Source: Planctomycetales bacterium (GTDB taxonomy: Bacteria; Planctomycetota; Planctomycetia; Isosphaerales; Isosphaeraceae). Taken from it: a stretch of DNA of 16,375 bases. The notes below the pieces were generated by a model. That model ran no database searches. It saw nothing but the letters and a program-made list of their open reading frames with translations, and was not told where the DNA came from. A program made the position numbers and the translations under genes. This document shows positions 1 to 6,757 of the stretch, piece by piece; the stretch's first letter is position 1; each line of letters opens with the position of its first letter. The DNA is taken from assembly GCA_027451455.1 (NCBI GenBank), contig DAIDJI010000036.1, forward strand, positions 1 through 16,375. The letters are read 5' to 3'.

Positions 1-50
1 TGAGCTCGAATACCGCGACGATTTCCGTGCAATCAGGTTCCTAGCTTCAT

Positions 51-1253
51 TCATTCCGCGGGAGAATCGATCCAGCGGCAAAATCGACGATTTGCTAAAC
101 TCGGATCTCCGGTGAGGTCGGCTTTCTCGCGGCCGATCAGAGTGCGGATCAGCGTGGTTTTACCGGCGCCGTTGGGGCCGATCACGCCGACGCACTGGCC
201 GCGGTCGATTGTCATGTTCAGGTCGGTGAAGAGTGGCCGGTCGAACGACTTGGAGAGCTTGCGGGCCTCGACGACGATATCGCCGGAGCGATCGACCTCG
301 TCGAAGCCCATGTACGGTCCGACGACGTCGCGCATCGTGTCGACCCGCTCGCGCTGGAGCCGTTCGAGCTTTCGCTCGCGGTCGTGGGCCTGGGTCGCGC
401 GCTGGCCTGCGCCGTATTTTCGGATGTAGGCCTTGAGCTTCTCGGCCTTTTCTTCCTGGCGCTCGGCCTGGCGCTCGAGGACCTTGGCCTTCTCGGAGCG
501 GAGTTTCCAGTACTGGCTGTAGTTGCCCGGGTAGGCGGAGAGCCGTCCCTCGTGCAGCTCCCAGATTTTGGTGACGACCTTGTCGAGGAAGTATCGGTCG
601 TGGCTGACGACCACCATCGCCACCGGCTGGCGCGAGAGGTAGCTTTCGAGCCATTCGGTGGTGGCGATGTCGAGGTGGTTTGAGGGCTCGTCGAGGAGCA
701 TCAGGTCGGGGCTCTGGAGGAGCAGCTTCGCGAGCATCATCCGGGATTGCTGGCCGCCGGAGAAGAGCGAGGCGTCGCGCTGGAACTCCGACTCGGCGAA
801 GCCGAGGCCCGAGAGGACCTCCTCGACGCGGTGATCGATCGAGTAGGCGTCCTGGTGCTCGAGTTGCTCGTGGAGGGTGTCGTATCGGGCGGAGGCGCGG
901 AGGCGGTCGGCCTCGTCGTCGGCCTCGGCCATTTCCTGAGCGGCCTCTTCCAGTTCGTGCTGGAGTTCGATCAGCGAGGCCAGGCCCGACTTGACGACGT
1001 CGATCATCGACGTGCCGGGCGCGAAATCCGGCTGCTGGCGGAGCAGGCCGATCCGGATACCTGGGCGGATGTAGAGGTCGCCGTAGTCGGGCTTGTCGAG
1101 GCTGGCCAGGAGTTTCATCAGCGTGGATTTGCCGGCCCCGTTGGGACCGACCAGCCCGATCCGTTCGCCGGCCCGGACCTCGAACGCCAGGTCCTGGAAG
1201 ATCGGATCGCCACTGTATTGCCGGCCGAGGCCATTCGCCGAGATCAGGATCAT
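51..1253 (-). CDS. ABC-F family ATPase, truncated in the second ATPase domain
   Basis: ABC-F proteins are soluble twin-ATPase proteins, mostly acting on ribosomes (translation factors or antibiotic protection). The first domain is complete: Walker A GPNGAGKST at residues 36-44, signature LFSGGQQ at 163-169, Walker B LMLLDEP at 184-190 followed by SNHLD, and the H-loop at His218. A charged helical linker covers about 240-325, as expected for the family. The second domain has its Walker A (GPNGAGKTT, 359-367) but ends at residue 400, so it lacks a second signature, Walker B and H-loop. Full members usually exceed 500 residues. The last 17 residues (from about 384) do not look like ABC sequence, so this is probably a pseudogene or a junction artefact. 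I chose the ATG at 1253, which opens with MILISANGLG, over an upstream in-frame TTG. The start lies 57 bp after the small gene at 1311, which suggests co-transcription. Confidence 0.85.
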   Translation of the reverse strand: MILISANGLGRQYSGDPIFQDLAFEVRAGERIGLVGPNGAGKSTLMKLLASLDKPDYGDLYIRPGIRIGLLRQQPDFAPGTSMIDVVKSGLASLIELQHELEEAAQEMAEADDEADRLRASARYDTLHEQLEHQDAYSIDHRVEEVLSGLGFAESEFQRDASLFSGGQQSRMMLAKLLLQSPDLMLLDEPSNHLDIATTEWLESYLSRQPVAMVVVSHDRYFLDKVVTKIWELHEGRLSAYPGNYSQYWKLRSEKAKVLERQAERQEEKAEKLKAYIRKYGAGQRATQAHDRERKLERLQRERVDTMRDVVGPYMGFDEVDRSGDIVVEARKLSKSFDRPLFTDLNMTIDRGQCVGVIGPNGAGKTTLIRTLIGREKADLTGDPSLANRRFCRWIDSPAE

Positions 1254-1310
1254 GGAAGTCAGAAGTTCCCCGGGACGATGCAACGGGACCGGCCGGATGG
1301 CAGCGGGATG

Positions 1311-1613
1311 TTACCGGCTCGCCTGGGCCGTCGCCACGGCCCCGATCTGGGCTTGCAGCCGCCGCCAGAGCGGCTCCCACATCGCGAGGTGGGTCGGCTC
1401 GGATTGTCGTATATAGGAAGGTCGCTCGACTTCCCAGTAGTAGACCAGTCCATCAGCCTCCTCATGGGCTAACAGGCGGGGCAGGTTGTGGATATGGTCC
1501 GCCTCGATGGCACAACGATCGGCATCTCCCTCCCACGCAAGGGCCCGAATCCGGATCAGGCCCATGGTGAGGAGTTCCTGTAGGATCTCCTTGACGTCCG
1601 AGGGGTCGCTCAT
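1311..1613 (-). CDS. Small protein of unknown function, partner of the ParB-like gene
   Basis: I do not recognise a named family. The product is about 100 residues, acidic at the N terminus, with HNLPRLL in the middle and a Trp/Tyr-rich patch (LVYYWEVERPSYI) followed by a helical-looking C terminus. No signal peptide or membrane segment is visible, so a cytoplasmic protein is likely. The ATG at 1613 has GGTGA five bases upstream. A GTG three codons earlier (1622) overlaps the stop codon of the upstream ParB-like reading frame (CGGTGATCACGATG). Either start implies translational coupling to that gene. Codon usage and GC match the neighbours. The tight pairing suggests a shared function, possibly a two-component regulatory or toxin-antitoxin-like unit, but that is inference. 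Confidence 0.6.
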   Translation of the reverse strand: MSDPSDVKEILQELLTMGLIRIRALAWEGDADRCAIEADHIHNLPRLLAHEEADGLVYYWEVERPSYIRQSEPTHLAMWEPLWRRLQAQIGAVATAQASR

Positions 1614-1618
1614 CGTGA

Positions 1619-1930
1619 TCACCGTGGGGGAAGGTCCAGGATCGAATCACCGCGGGCGGTTATCGGGAAATCGCTCACGAGGACATCCACCACTCACCCC
1701 TCTTCCGCCGCCGCACGAACCGCATGATGACCGTCGATGATAACACCGTCCCGGGAGACCAGGATCGGGGTAGGCCGGGTTTGTCCCGAGCAAACCAGGA
1801 GGCGTTGGTGGTTCAGGCGGTGACGGACGAGGTCGTTACGGCTCGGCCGTAATCGCCCCGGATCGACGCCCGTCTGGACGCGGCCTGGAGGCTCCGTAAT
1901 GGGATTCTCCCATTCGTCGACCGAGTCCAT
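1619..1930 (-). pseudogene. ParB/Srx-fold-like small protein gene interrupted by an in-frame TGA
   Basis: The reading frame opens at the ATG at 1930 and runs 78 codons to a TGA at 1694-1696. The same frame then continues without a break for 24 more sense codons (starting VVDVLVSDFP) to a second TGA at 1619-1621. The motif PILVSRDGVIIDGHHAVRAA resembles the ParB N-terminal/sulfiredoxin-like fold core (IDGHHR.RAA). Proteins of that type normally continue with a beta strand like the VVDVLVSDFP found after the stop. The simplest reading is a nonsense change, for example CGA to TGA, in a 103-codon gene. The full frame ends on the start of the next gene, as in an intact two-gene unit. A sequencing error or programmed readthrough is possible. 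The ParB assignment rests on one short motif, so a DNA-binding, nuclease or NTPase role is not established. Confidence 0.55.
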
Positions 1931-2094
1931 CCCGGCTCATCTCCGTCCCGATCGTTCTGCAAACCGGATTCATCATCCTCTAGCGTGCGCTACTTTCGCG
2001 ACTTCGTCCATGCCGATCCTTCGACCTTCTTCGACCAGCATCCATTGCTTCCCGGTTGGAGCGTGCCTGGGGGATGGTGTTCATCGTGACAGGC

Positions 2095-3426
2095 TCATTC
2101 CTCCCCGCCCAGCGTTCGCTTCTTGCGGAGCATGTGATGATAGTGCTGGGCGAAGCGGTGGGCCTCGTCTCGGACGTATTGCAGGAGTCGGAGCGCAAAC
2201 GACCGTCGCGAGAGCACGATCGGATCCGACCGGCCCGGCAGGTAGATCTCTTCCTCCTGTTTCGCCAGCGAGATCACCGTTGGCGGCGCGACCTTCAGCG
2301 CGTCGAAGGCGGCCATCGCCGAGGAGAGCTGTCCCTTGCCGCCGTCGATCAGCCAGATGTCCGGAAACGGCTCGTCGCGCTCCTGGAGGCTCTTGATTCG
2401 TCGCGTGACGACCTCGCGGATCGAGGCGAAGTCGTCGATCCCCGGGACGGTCTTGATCTGGTAGCGGCGGTAGCCCGGCTTGAACGGGAGGCCGTCGATG
2501 AACGTCACCAGCGAGCCGACCATCGCCGTACCGCCCAGGTGCGCGATGTCCACGCCGTCGATTGTACGGGGGATCGAGTCGAGCCCGAGGATCTTTTTGA
2601 GCCCCTTCAGGCCCCGGCGCGGGTCGACGTAAAAGACTTCCGGCTGGGCGTGGTCGGCCAGGTTGCCGCGGAGGTTCAGCGTCTGGAGTGCCTTGATCTC
2701 GTCGCGGAGCCGCGCGGCCTTCTCGAATTGCAGATCCTTGCTCGCCCGACGCATCTCGTCTTCCATCTCGCGGAAGAGCTCGTCTTTTTTGCCGTCGAGG
2801 AAGAGCATCAGGCGGCGGATGTCGGCCCGGTAGGTCTCGCGGTCGATCCGGAGGTTGCAGGGCGCTGTACACTGGTTGATCGCGTGCAAAAGGCAGGGCC
2901 GGAACCATCGCCAGCGCGGGTCGTCTTCCTGGATGTCGAGCGAGCAGGTGCGGAACTTGAAGATCTTCTCCAGGACGTTGAGAGCCCCGCGGAGGCTCCT
3001 CGCTCTGGGGAACGGTCCATACAGCTTGACCCCGCGGTCGAGCGGCTCGCGGGTGAAGTTGACACGGGGGAAGTCGTCGCCGGTGGTGATCTGGAGGTAG
3101 GGGAAGCTCTTGTCGTCCTTGAGGTCGCGGTTGTACTTCGGCTGGATGTCCTTGATGAGGCGTGCTTCCATCAGCAGGGCGTCGACCTCGTTGTCGGCCG
3201 GGAGGAAGTCGATGTCGGCGACCTCGTCGATCCAGCCGCAGATCCGGCGGTCCTCCGCGGCGCCCTTGTGGAAGTACGAGCCGGCGCGGGCGCGGAGGTT
3301 TTTGGCCTTGCCGATGTAGATCACCCGGCCCTGGGCGTCCTTCATCAGGTAGAGGCCGGCGGTGCTGGGGAACTGCTTGACCTTCTCGGCCGGCGGAGTG
3401 GTGGCTGCGGAGGTGACATCGGCCAT
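2095..3426 (-). CDS. uvrC: UvrABC excinuclease subunit C, short form
   Basis: UvrC makes the two incisions around a DNA lesion in nucleotide excision repair, acting with UvrB. The 443-residue product has the N-terminal GIY-YIG nuclease (GLY at 24-26, YIG at 37-39). Four cysteines (161, 178, 186, 190) follow the spacing of the UvrC iron-sulfur cluster, with a longer first gap than in E. coli. A UVR motif that binds UvrB lies at about 215-250. The RNase H-like nuclease half has DIAH at 293-296, LIDGGKGQL from 359 and RDEAHRF at 419-425. The protein stops right after this domain. The tandem helix-hairpin-helix tail found in typical UvrC (about 600 residues) is missing, and no frame downstream restores it. 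The start is the ATG at 3426 with GAGAGGA upstream. An in-frame extension to 3666 reads through repeat-like DNA and is unlikely to be translated. Confidence 0.93.
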   Translation of the reverse strand: MADVTSAATTPPAEKVKQFPSTAGLYLMKDAQGRVIYIGKAKNLRARAGSYFHKGAAEDRRICGWIDEVADIDFLPADNEVDALLMEARLIKDIQPKYNRDLKDDKSFPYLQITTGDDFPRVNFTREPLDRGVKLYGPFPRARSLRGALNVLEKIFKFRTCSLDIQEDDPRWRWFRPCLLHAINQCTAPCNLRIDRETYRADIRRLMLFLDGKKDELFREMEDEMRRASKDLQFEKAARLRDEIKALQTLNLRGNLADHAQPEVFYVDPRRGLKGLKKILGLDSIPRTIDGVDIAHLGGTAMVGSLVTFIDGLPFKPGYRRYQIKTVPGIDDFASIREVVTRRIKSLQERDEPFPDIWLIDGGKGQLSSAMAAFDALKVAPPTVISLAKQEEEIYLPGRSDPIVLSRRSFALRLLQYVRDEAHRFAQHYHHMLRKKRTLGGEE

Positions 3427-3470
3427 GCGGATCCTCTCCCGTCCCTGGGTCGCCCGCAGTTGCGAGTGGC

Positions 3471-3508
3471 GCGGCTCGGCGGGAGCCTCGCCCTCCCAAT
3501 GGTTCGGA
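3471..3508. repeat. GC-rich dispersed-repeat fragment with a short stem
   Basis: The plus strand has GGCTC (3473-3477) and GAGCC (3483-3487) as a short stem, followed by CTCGCCCTCCCA. On the minus strand one frame reads EGEAPAEP and another LGGRGS, peptides that I recall as hallmarks of a dispersed intergenic repeat in planctomycete genomes. Only one copy is present here, so repeat status rests on that recollection. It lies in the divergent spacer just upstream of uvrC. Confidence 0.4.
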
Positions 3509-3667
3509 CACTGGAGGCGAGTCTGCGTATCGGGCGACCATCCTTCATCGTATTTTTCGATCCAGCCGGAGGTTTGGTCAAGTGCGCTCGCCCGGTTGGG
3601 CAGGGGCCCACGATCCTCGCTCGACCCTTTTGCGTCCGCGAAGCGGACCAGCATCGGTTCGCCCACG

Positions 3668-3714
3668 AAATGGGGACAGGCACCTGTGCTGCGCTTCGGA
3701 GCCAGTCCCCGTTT
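3668..3714. repeat. Palindromic hairpin element (GGGGAC...GTCCCC type)
   Basis: The left arm AAATGGGGACAGGCACC (3668-3684) pairs with the right arm GGAGCCAGTCCCCGTTT (3698-3714) at 14 of 17 positions, around a 13-base loop. It sits in the 425-bp spacer between the divergent genes uvrC and the dehydrogenase. It resembles REP-like palindromes that are dispersed in many GC-rich bacteria. It could fold in RNA but has no T-tract, so a terminator role is not supported. The rest of 3427-3851 shows no gene. Confidence 0.55.
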
Positions 3715-3851
3715 CCCAGGCGATCCGAGAAGGAAACGGTTCTGCCCGGTTGGGGCGGCGGGCGGCGGTGTCGGTTACTGGACGGATCGGTTAGAATGAG
3801 CATGGGCCGCTCAGAGCCGGGGAGAGCGGCCGGAGCGAGGAACAACCCGAG

Positions 3852-4874
3852 ATGAAGATCGTGGTCCTGGATGGGCGGCCGATGGGCGTCGGGCGAGCGC
3901 CCTGGGCCGGGCTGGAACGGCTCGGCGAGGTCGAGGTCTACGACTACACCCCGCGCGATCAGGTCGCCGCCCGCGCGGAGGGTGCGACGGTTCTGGTCAC
4001 GAACAAGACCCCGATCCGGGCCGATGTCCTCGACGCCCTGCCAGCGCTCCGATTCATCGCCCTGACCGCGACCGGCTACGACTGCGTCGATGTCGAGGCC
4101 GCCAGGCGCAGGGGAATCCCGGTTGCGAACGTGCCCGAGTACGGCACCGAGTCGGTGGCTCAGTATGTTTTCGCCCTGCTCCTGGAACTCTGCCATCACG
4201 TCGCGGCCCACGACGCCGCCGTGCGCGCGGGCGAGTGGTCGGCTCAGCCGGATTTTTCGATCCGCAAGACAAGGCTGGTCGAACTGGCAGGGAAGACGAT
4301 GGGGATTGTCGGCTACGGGCGGATTGGCCGGCGCGTGGGCGAACTGGCCCTCGCCTTTGGGATGAAGGTGATCGCGCACGCCTCCCGACCCTGGGCCGAG
4401 GGCGATCGGCCGGCCCGGTGGTCCGCTCTGGACGAGCTTTTTGCCGAGGCCGATGTCGTGAGCCTGCACTGCCCGATGGGTCCGAAAACCACCGGGCTGG
4501 TCGACCGCCACCGACTGACGCGGATGAAGCCGTCGGCGTTTTTGATCAACACCGCGAGAGGCGCGCTGGTCGTCGAGGCCGACCTTGCCGGGGCGCTCGC
4601 CGAAGGTCGATTGGCCGGCGCGGCCGTCGACGTGACCTCGGTCGAGCCGGTCCGGCCGGAGAACCCACTGCTCTCAGCGCCCAATTGCCTGATCACGCCG
4701 CACATCGCCTGGGCGACCGACGAGGCCCGCCGCCGGTTGATGGAGGCGACCCTCGCGAATATCGAGGCGTTTGTCGAGGGGCGGCCGGTGAACGTGGTGA
4801 ACGGAATCGGGCTCAATGCCGTAACCACGAAAAACACGGAGGACACGAAAGAAGAATCTCAGAGAATCGGATGA
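3852..4874 (+). CDS. D-isomer-specific 2-hydroxyacid dehydrogenase (NAD-dependent)
   Basis: This enzyme class reduces 2-keto acids to D-2-hydroxy acids, or the reverse, with NAD(P)H. Candidate substrates are hydroxypyruvate/glycerate, glyoxylate or phosphoglycerate, and the sequence does not decide between them. The substrate-binding part is split around the nucleotide-binding domain, which carries GYGRIG at 154-159. The catalytic trio is present: Arg236 (in NTARG), Glu265 (in VEP) and His284 (in TPHIAW). The natural end of the family fold is near VNVVN at residue 317. The 340-residue product then continues with a charged tail encoded by a palindromic repeat (residues 324-340). The ATG at 3852 follows a purine-rich GAGGAA about a dozen bases upstream. 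The gene is divergent from uvrC and convergent with the DUF3616-like gene, so it is probably monocistronic. Hydroxypyruvate reductase is a reasonable guess but unproven. Confidence 0.92.
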   Translation: MKIVVLDGRPMGVGRAPWAGLERLGEVEVYDYTPRDQVAARAEGATVLVTNKTPIRADVLDALPALRFIALTATGYDCVDVEAARRRGIPVANVPEYGTESVAQYVFALLLELCHHVAAHDAAVRAGEWSAQPDFSIRKTRLVELAGKTMGIVGYGRIGRRVGELALAFGMKVIAHASRPWAEGDRPARWSALDELFAEADVVSLHCPMGPKTTGLVDRHRLTRMKPSAFLINTARGALVVEADLAGALAEGRLAGAAVDVTSVEPVRPENPLLSAPNCLITPHIAWATDEARRRLMEATLANIEAFVEGRPVNVVNGIGLNAVTTKNTEDTKEESQRIG

Positions 4875-5150
4875 TTTTCTTCTTTTGTGGTGATCCGTGT
4901 TTTGCGTGGTGAGTGGAATTGGGGAAAATGCCGTAACCACGAAAAACACGGAGGTCACGAAAAGAAGAATCTCAGAGCATCGAGAAATTTTCTTCTTTTG
5001 TGCTGATCTGTGTTTTTCGTGGTGAATGGAATCGGGGAAAATGCCGTAACCACGAAAAACACGGAGGTCGCGAAAAGAAGAATCTCAGGGCAGCGAGAAA
5101 TTTTCTTCTTTTGTGGTGATCCGTGTTCTTCGTGGTTGAGTGGATTCGGA
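4797..5150. repeat. Array of three palindromic repeat units of about 113 bp
   Basis: Units begin at 4821, 4933 and 5046 (periods 112 and 113 bp). Each has a left arm CCACGAAAAACACGGA and, about 65 bp later, its near-perfect inverse TCCGTGTTTTTCGTGG (variants TTTTGCG and TTCTTCG). Inside lie AAAGAAGAA and TTCTTCTTT, which extend the stem to about 33 bp. Units are joined by a spacer of the type GTGAATGGAATCGGG (4797, 4909, 5022 and a partial copy near 5136). The array begins within the 3' end of the dehydrogenase gene and fills the convergent spacer. A strong hairpin from either strand could end transcription of both flanking genes, although this is not demonstrated. The arms match those of the elements around galT. 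Confidence 0.9.
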
Positions 5151-5161
5151 CTTTCCGGCGA

Positions 5162-6208
5162 TCAGTCGGCTTCGCGGATCAGGGTCACGGTCTGGAACCG
5201 GCTGGGGATCTTCGTGGCGTGGGGGTCGTTGTCGAAGGTGATGAGCAGCTTCGCGGCGATTCGCTTCCCAGCCTTTTCGACGCCGAGGACGGTCAGGCCC
5301 TCGGCCTTCATCGCGACCTCGAAGACACCGATCTTTCGGGCGCGGATCGGCTCCTCATCGGCGACGAACCAGAGGGTGTTGCCGTGGAAGGCGTTGTTGT
5401 CGTCCTCGCTGGCGGTGATGATCAGGGAGCCGGCGAGGGTGGGGTCGTATTCCAGAGCCGTCAGCTCGCAGGTGACGCCCTCGCGCTGGCCGGCGTCGAA
5501 GGAGAAGGCCGGCTTGAGGTCGAGTTCGGCGCCGGGCGCGGCGGAGGTGACCTCGGCGGCGAAGACGCGGACCTTGTCGTGTGGGGCGCGAAGGCCAATC
5601 AGGAGCTCGCGGCGAGGACGGCCGTCGACGGTCTTCGAGTCGCGGAGGGCCAGGCCCTCGATCTTCCGCTTGGCGATCGCCTTGTCGTCCAGGCCGTCGG
5701 CCTTGAGAGCCGTGACGAGAGAACGGGCGATGTCCCACCGGACGATCGAGGCGTCGTCGATGGCGGGCTGGTCACTCTCGGCGAGGCGGAAGCGGATCAG
5801 GACGCTCTTGCTGGCACGCTCCTCGTCGGTCTTGCCGACGTGGGCGCCGATGAGGTAGTAGTTCCCCTCGGGGTCGCGGGCCATGCCCTCCCACTTCGGG
5901 CCGCCGAGCTTTGAGGCGGCCGGGAAATGCGGCGAGGTGATCGGTGCGCCGAGGATGCGGCCGGTCGCGGCGTCGACCACGTAGAGGGCCGGGTGCTTGT
6001 CGTGGGCGACCAGGAGGCGATGGCCGTCGCCGATCGGCTGGACGCCCGAGGCCTCGAGCAGGAGGTCGAACTGTCCCGAGGCGTCAAGCATCGGGGCGGG
6101 GAGCGAGGCGGCCTCGAGCCGGAGGTCGTCGGCCCGGGCGGCGGCCGGAGCGGCGATCGCGGCGGCGAGGGCCGCGAGGCGGAACAGAAGGGTCGAGCGC
6201 GCGGGCAT
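5162..6208 (-). CDS. Secreted DUF3616-like / phytase-esterase-like beta-propeller protein
   Basis: The 348-residue product begins with an N-terminal signal peptide (hydrophobic run at 7-25, likely cleavage after ARA at 26), so it is exported. Three spaced motifs of the form E-G-(L/M)-(A/T) occur: WEGMA at 106-110, IEGLA at 183-187 and AEGLT at 302-306. With GLRAPHDK at 205-212, the pattern is like the DUF3616 and esterase-like phytase propellers, where such Glu-Gly strands sit in the blades. No catalytic residue can be assigned, so the activity is unknown. The ATG at 6208 has AGGA about 13 bases upstream. A GTG at 6241 overlaps the stop of the preceding lipoprotein gene and would place the signal peptide 11 residues in, so it is less likely. 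The gene is the last of a same-strand group of envelope genes, 29 bp after the lipoprotein gene, so it is probably co-transcribed. Confidence 0.75.
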   Translation of the reverse strand: MPARSTLLFRLAALAAAIAAPAAARADDLRLEAASLPAPMLDASGQFDLLLEASGVQPIGDGHRLLVAHDKHPALYVVDAATGRILGAPITSPHFPAASKLGGPKWEGMARDPEGNYYLIGAHVGKTDEERASKSVLIRFRLAESDQPAIDDASIVRWDIARSLVTALKADGLDDKAIAKRKIEGLALRDSKTVDGRPRRELLIGLRAPHDKVRVFAAEVTSAAPGAELDLKPAFSFDAGQREGVTCELTALEYDPTLAGSLIITASEDDNNAFHGNTLWFVADEEPIRARKIGVFEVAMKAEGLTVLGVEKAGKRIAAKLLITFDNDPHATKIPSRFQTVTLIREAD

Positions 6209-6237
6209 GGCGAGGTCTTCCTGGTGGCGGGTCGGGG

Positions 6238-6651
6238 TCACTTGATCTCGAAATTGTGTTCGGAGTGCTCGGCATCGACGTCGGCGGTGAGGCCCGAGCC
6301 GGCCGGGCTGGCGAGCTTCTTGGCGATCGCGTCGCGCGGGCTCTTGATTCCGGTGTCCTGGAGCGTGACGCGGTGGTGTCCGGCGACGACGCCATCACCC
6401 TCTTTCTCGGTGGTGAGGGCGTAGGTGCCGTCGGCCTTGAGGGTGGCGAAGGCGGGCCGGCCGAAGCCGTCGTCGGGGGTGAACCGGATTCGCCCCTTGG
6501 CGAGGGGCTGGCCCTTGTAGGTCACCTTCCCCTTGACGGGGACCAGGGTGGCCGGCGCTCCGCTGCCCCCCATGGCTCCGCAGCCGACGAGGGTGGCGGC
6601 CGTCATGGCGGCGAGCAACGTTCGGAGTGTGGTTTGCGGTTGGATCTGCAT
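6238..6651 (-). CDS. Small lipoprotein with carboxypeptidase-regulatory/transthyretin-like fold (copy A)
   Basis: The 137-residue product has a lipoprotein signal peptide with lipobox LVGC (21-24), so Cys24 is the likely lipid anchor. The mature part starts with VPVKGKVTYKGQPLAKG (37-53). This is the usual opening of small planctomycete proteins with a prealbumin-like beta sandwich, a structural or binding module rather than an enzyme. It ends with SPRDAIAKKLASP and a short acidic stretch. The ATG at 6651 has AGGAG about 14 bases upstream. A longer in-frame reading extending to 7020 overlaps the DUF1559 gene and is spurious. Genes of this type commonly follow DUF1559 genes in planctomycetes, as here (106 bp downstream). 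Copy B at 9400-9822 is a clear paralogue: both share VPVKGKVTYKGQP, GIKSPRDA, KLASPA and DAEHSE. Confidence 0.85.
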   Translation of the reverse strand: MQIQPQTTLRTLLAAMTAATLVGCGAMGGSGAPATLVPVKGKVTYKGQPLAKGRIRFTPDDGFGRPAFATLKADGTYALTTEKEGDGVVAGHHRVTLQDTGIKSPRDAIAKKLASPAGSGLTADVDAEHSEHNFEIK

Positions 6652-6757
6652 GAAAGGCGACTCCTGGCGCGACGTCGGGCCGCCCGTCCGGCGTGGGAGC
6701 CGGGCGGGCGGCGACATCGTGGCCTTTGCGTCTCTTCGAGTCAGGGCCTCGGACCGA

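Noticed and set aside
747..1472. Long plus-strand open frame opposite the ABC-F gene
   Set aside because: It is the antisense of a gene with intact ABC motifs. Open antisense frames are common at this GC content.
1973..2041. Minus-strand 22-codon frame reading MLVEEGRRIGMDEVAKVAHARG between uvrC and the ParB-like gene
   Set aside because: Protein-like composition but very short, with no clear ribosome-binding site and no recognisable motif. It is likely to be chance in GC-rich DNA.
3427..3666. N-terminal extension of UvrC to an upstream start
   Set aside because: The extension translates repeat-like DNA (EGEAPAEP), and the ATG at 3426 has a good GAGAGGA site just before the conserved domain.
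2056..3855. A 599-codon plus-strand open frame opposite uvrC
   Set aside because: uvrC on the other strand has clear GIY-YIG, cysteine and nuclease motifs. The plus-strand product has no domain-like features.
4821..5145. CRISPR array
   Set aside because: There are only three units, each a long hairpin of over 100 bp with near-identical spacers, and no cas genes. This does not fit CRISPR repeat-spacer structure.
5010..5858. Plus-strand frame starting inside the repeat array
   Set aside because: It begins with repeat-derived peptide and then runs antisense to the DUF3616-like gene, which has a signal peptide and conserved motifs.
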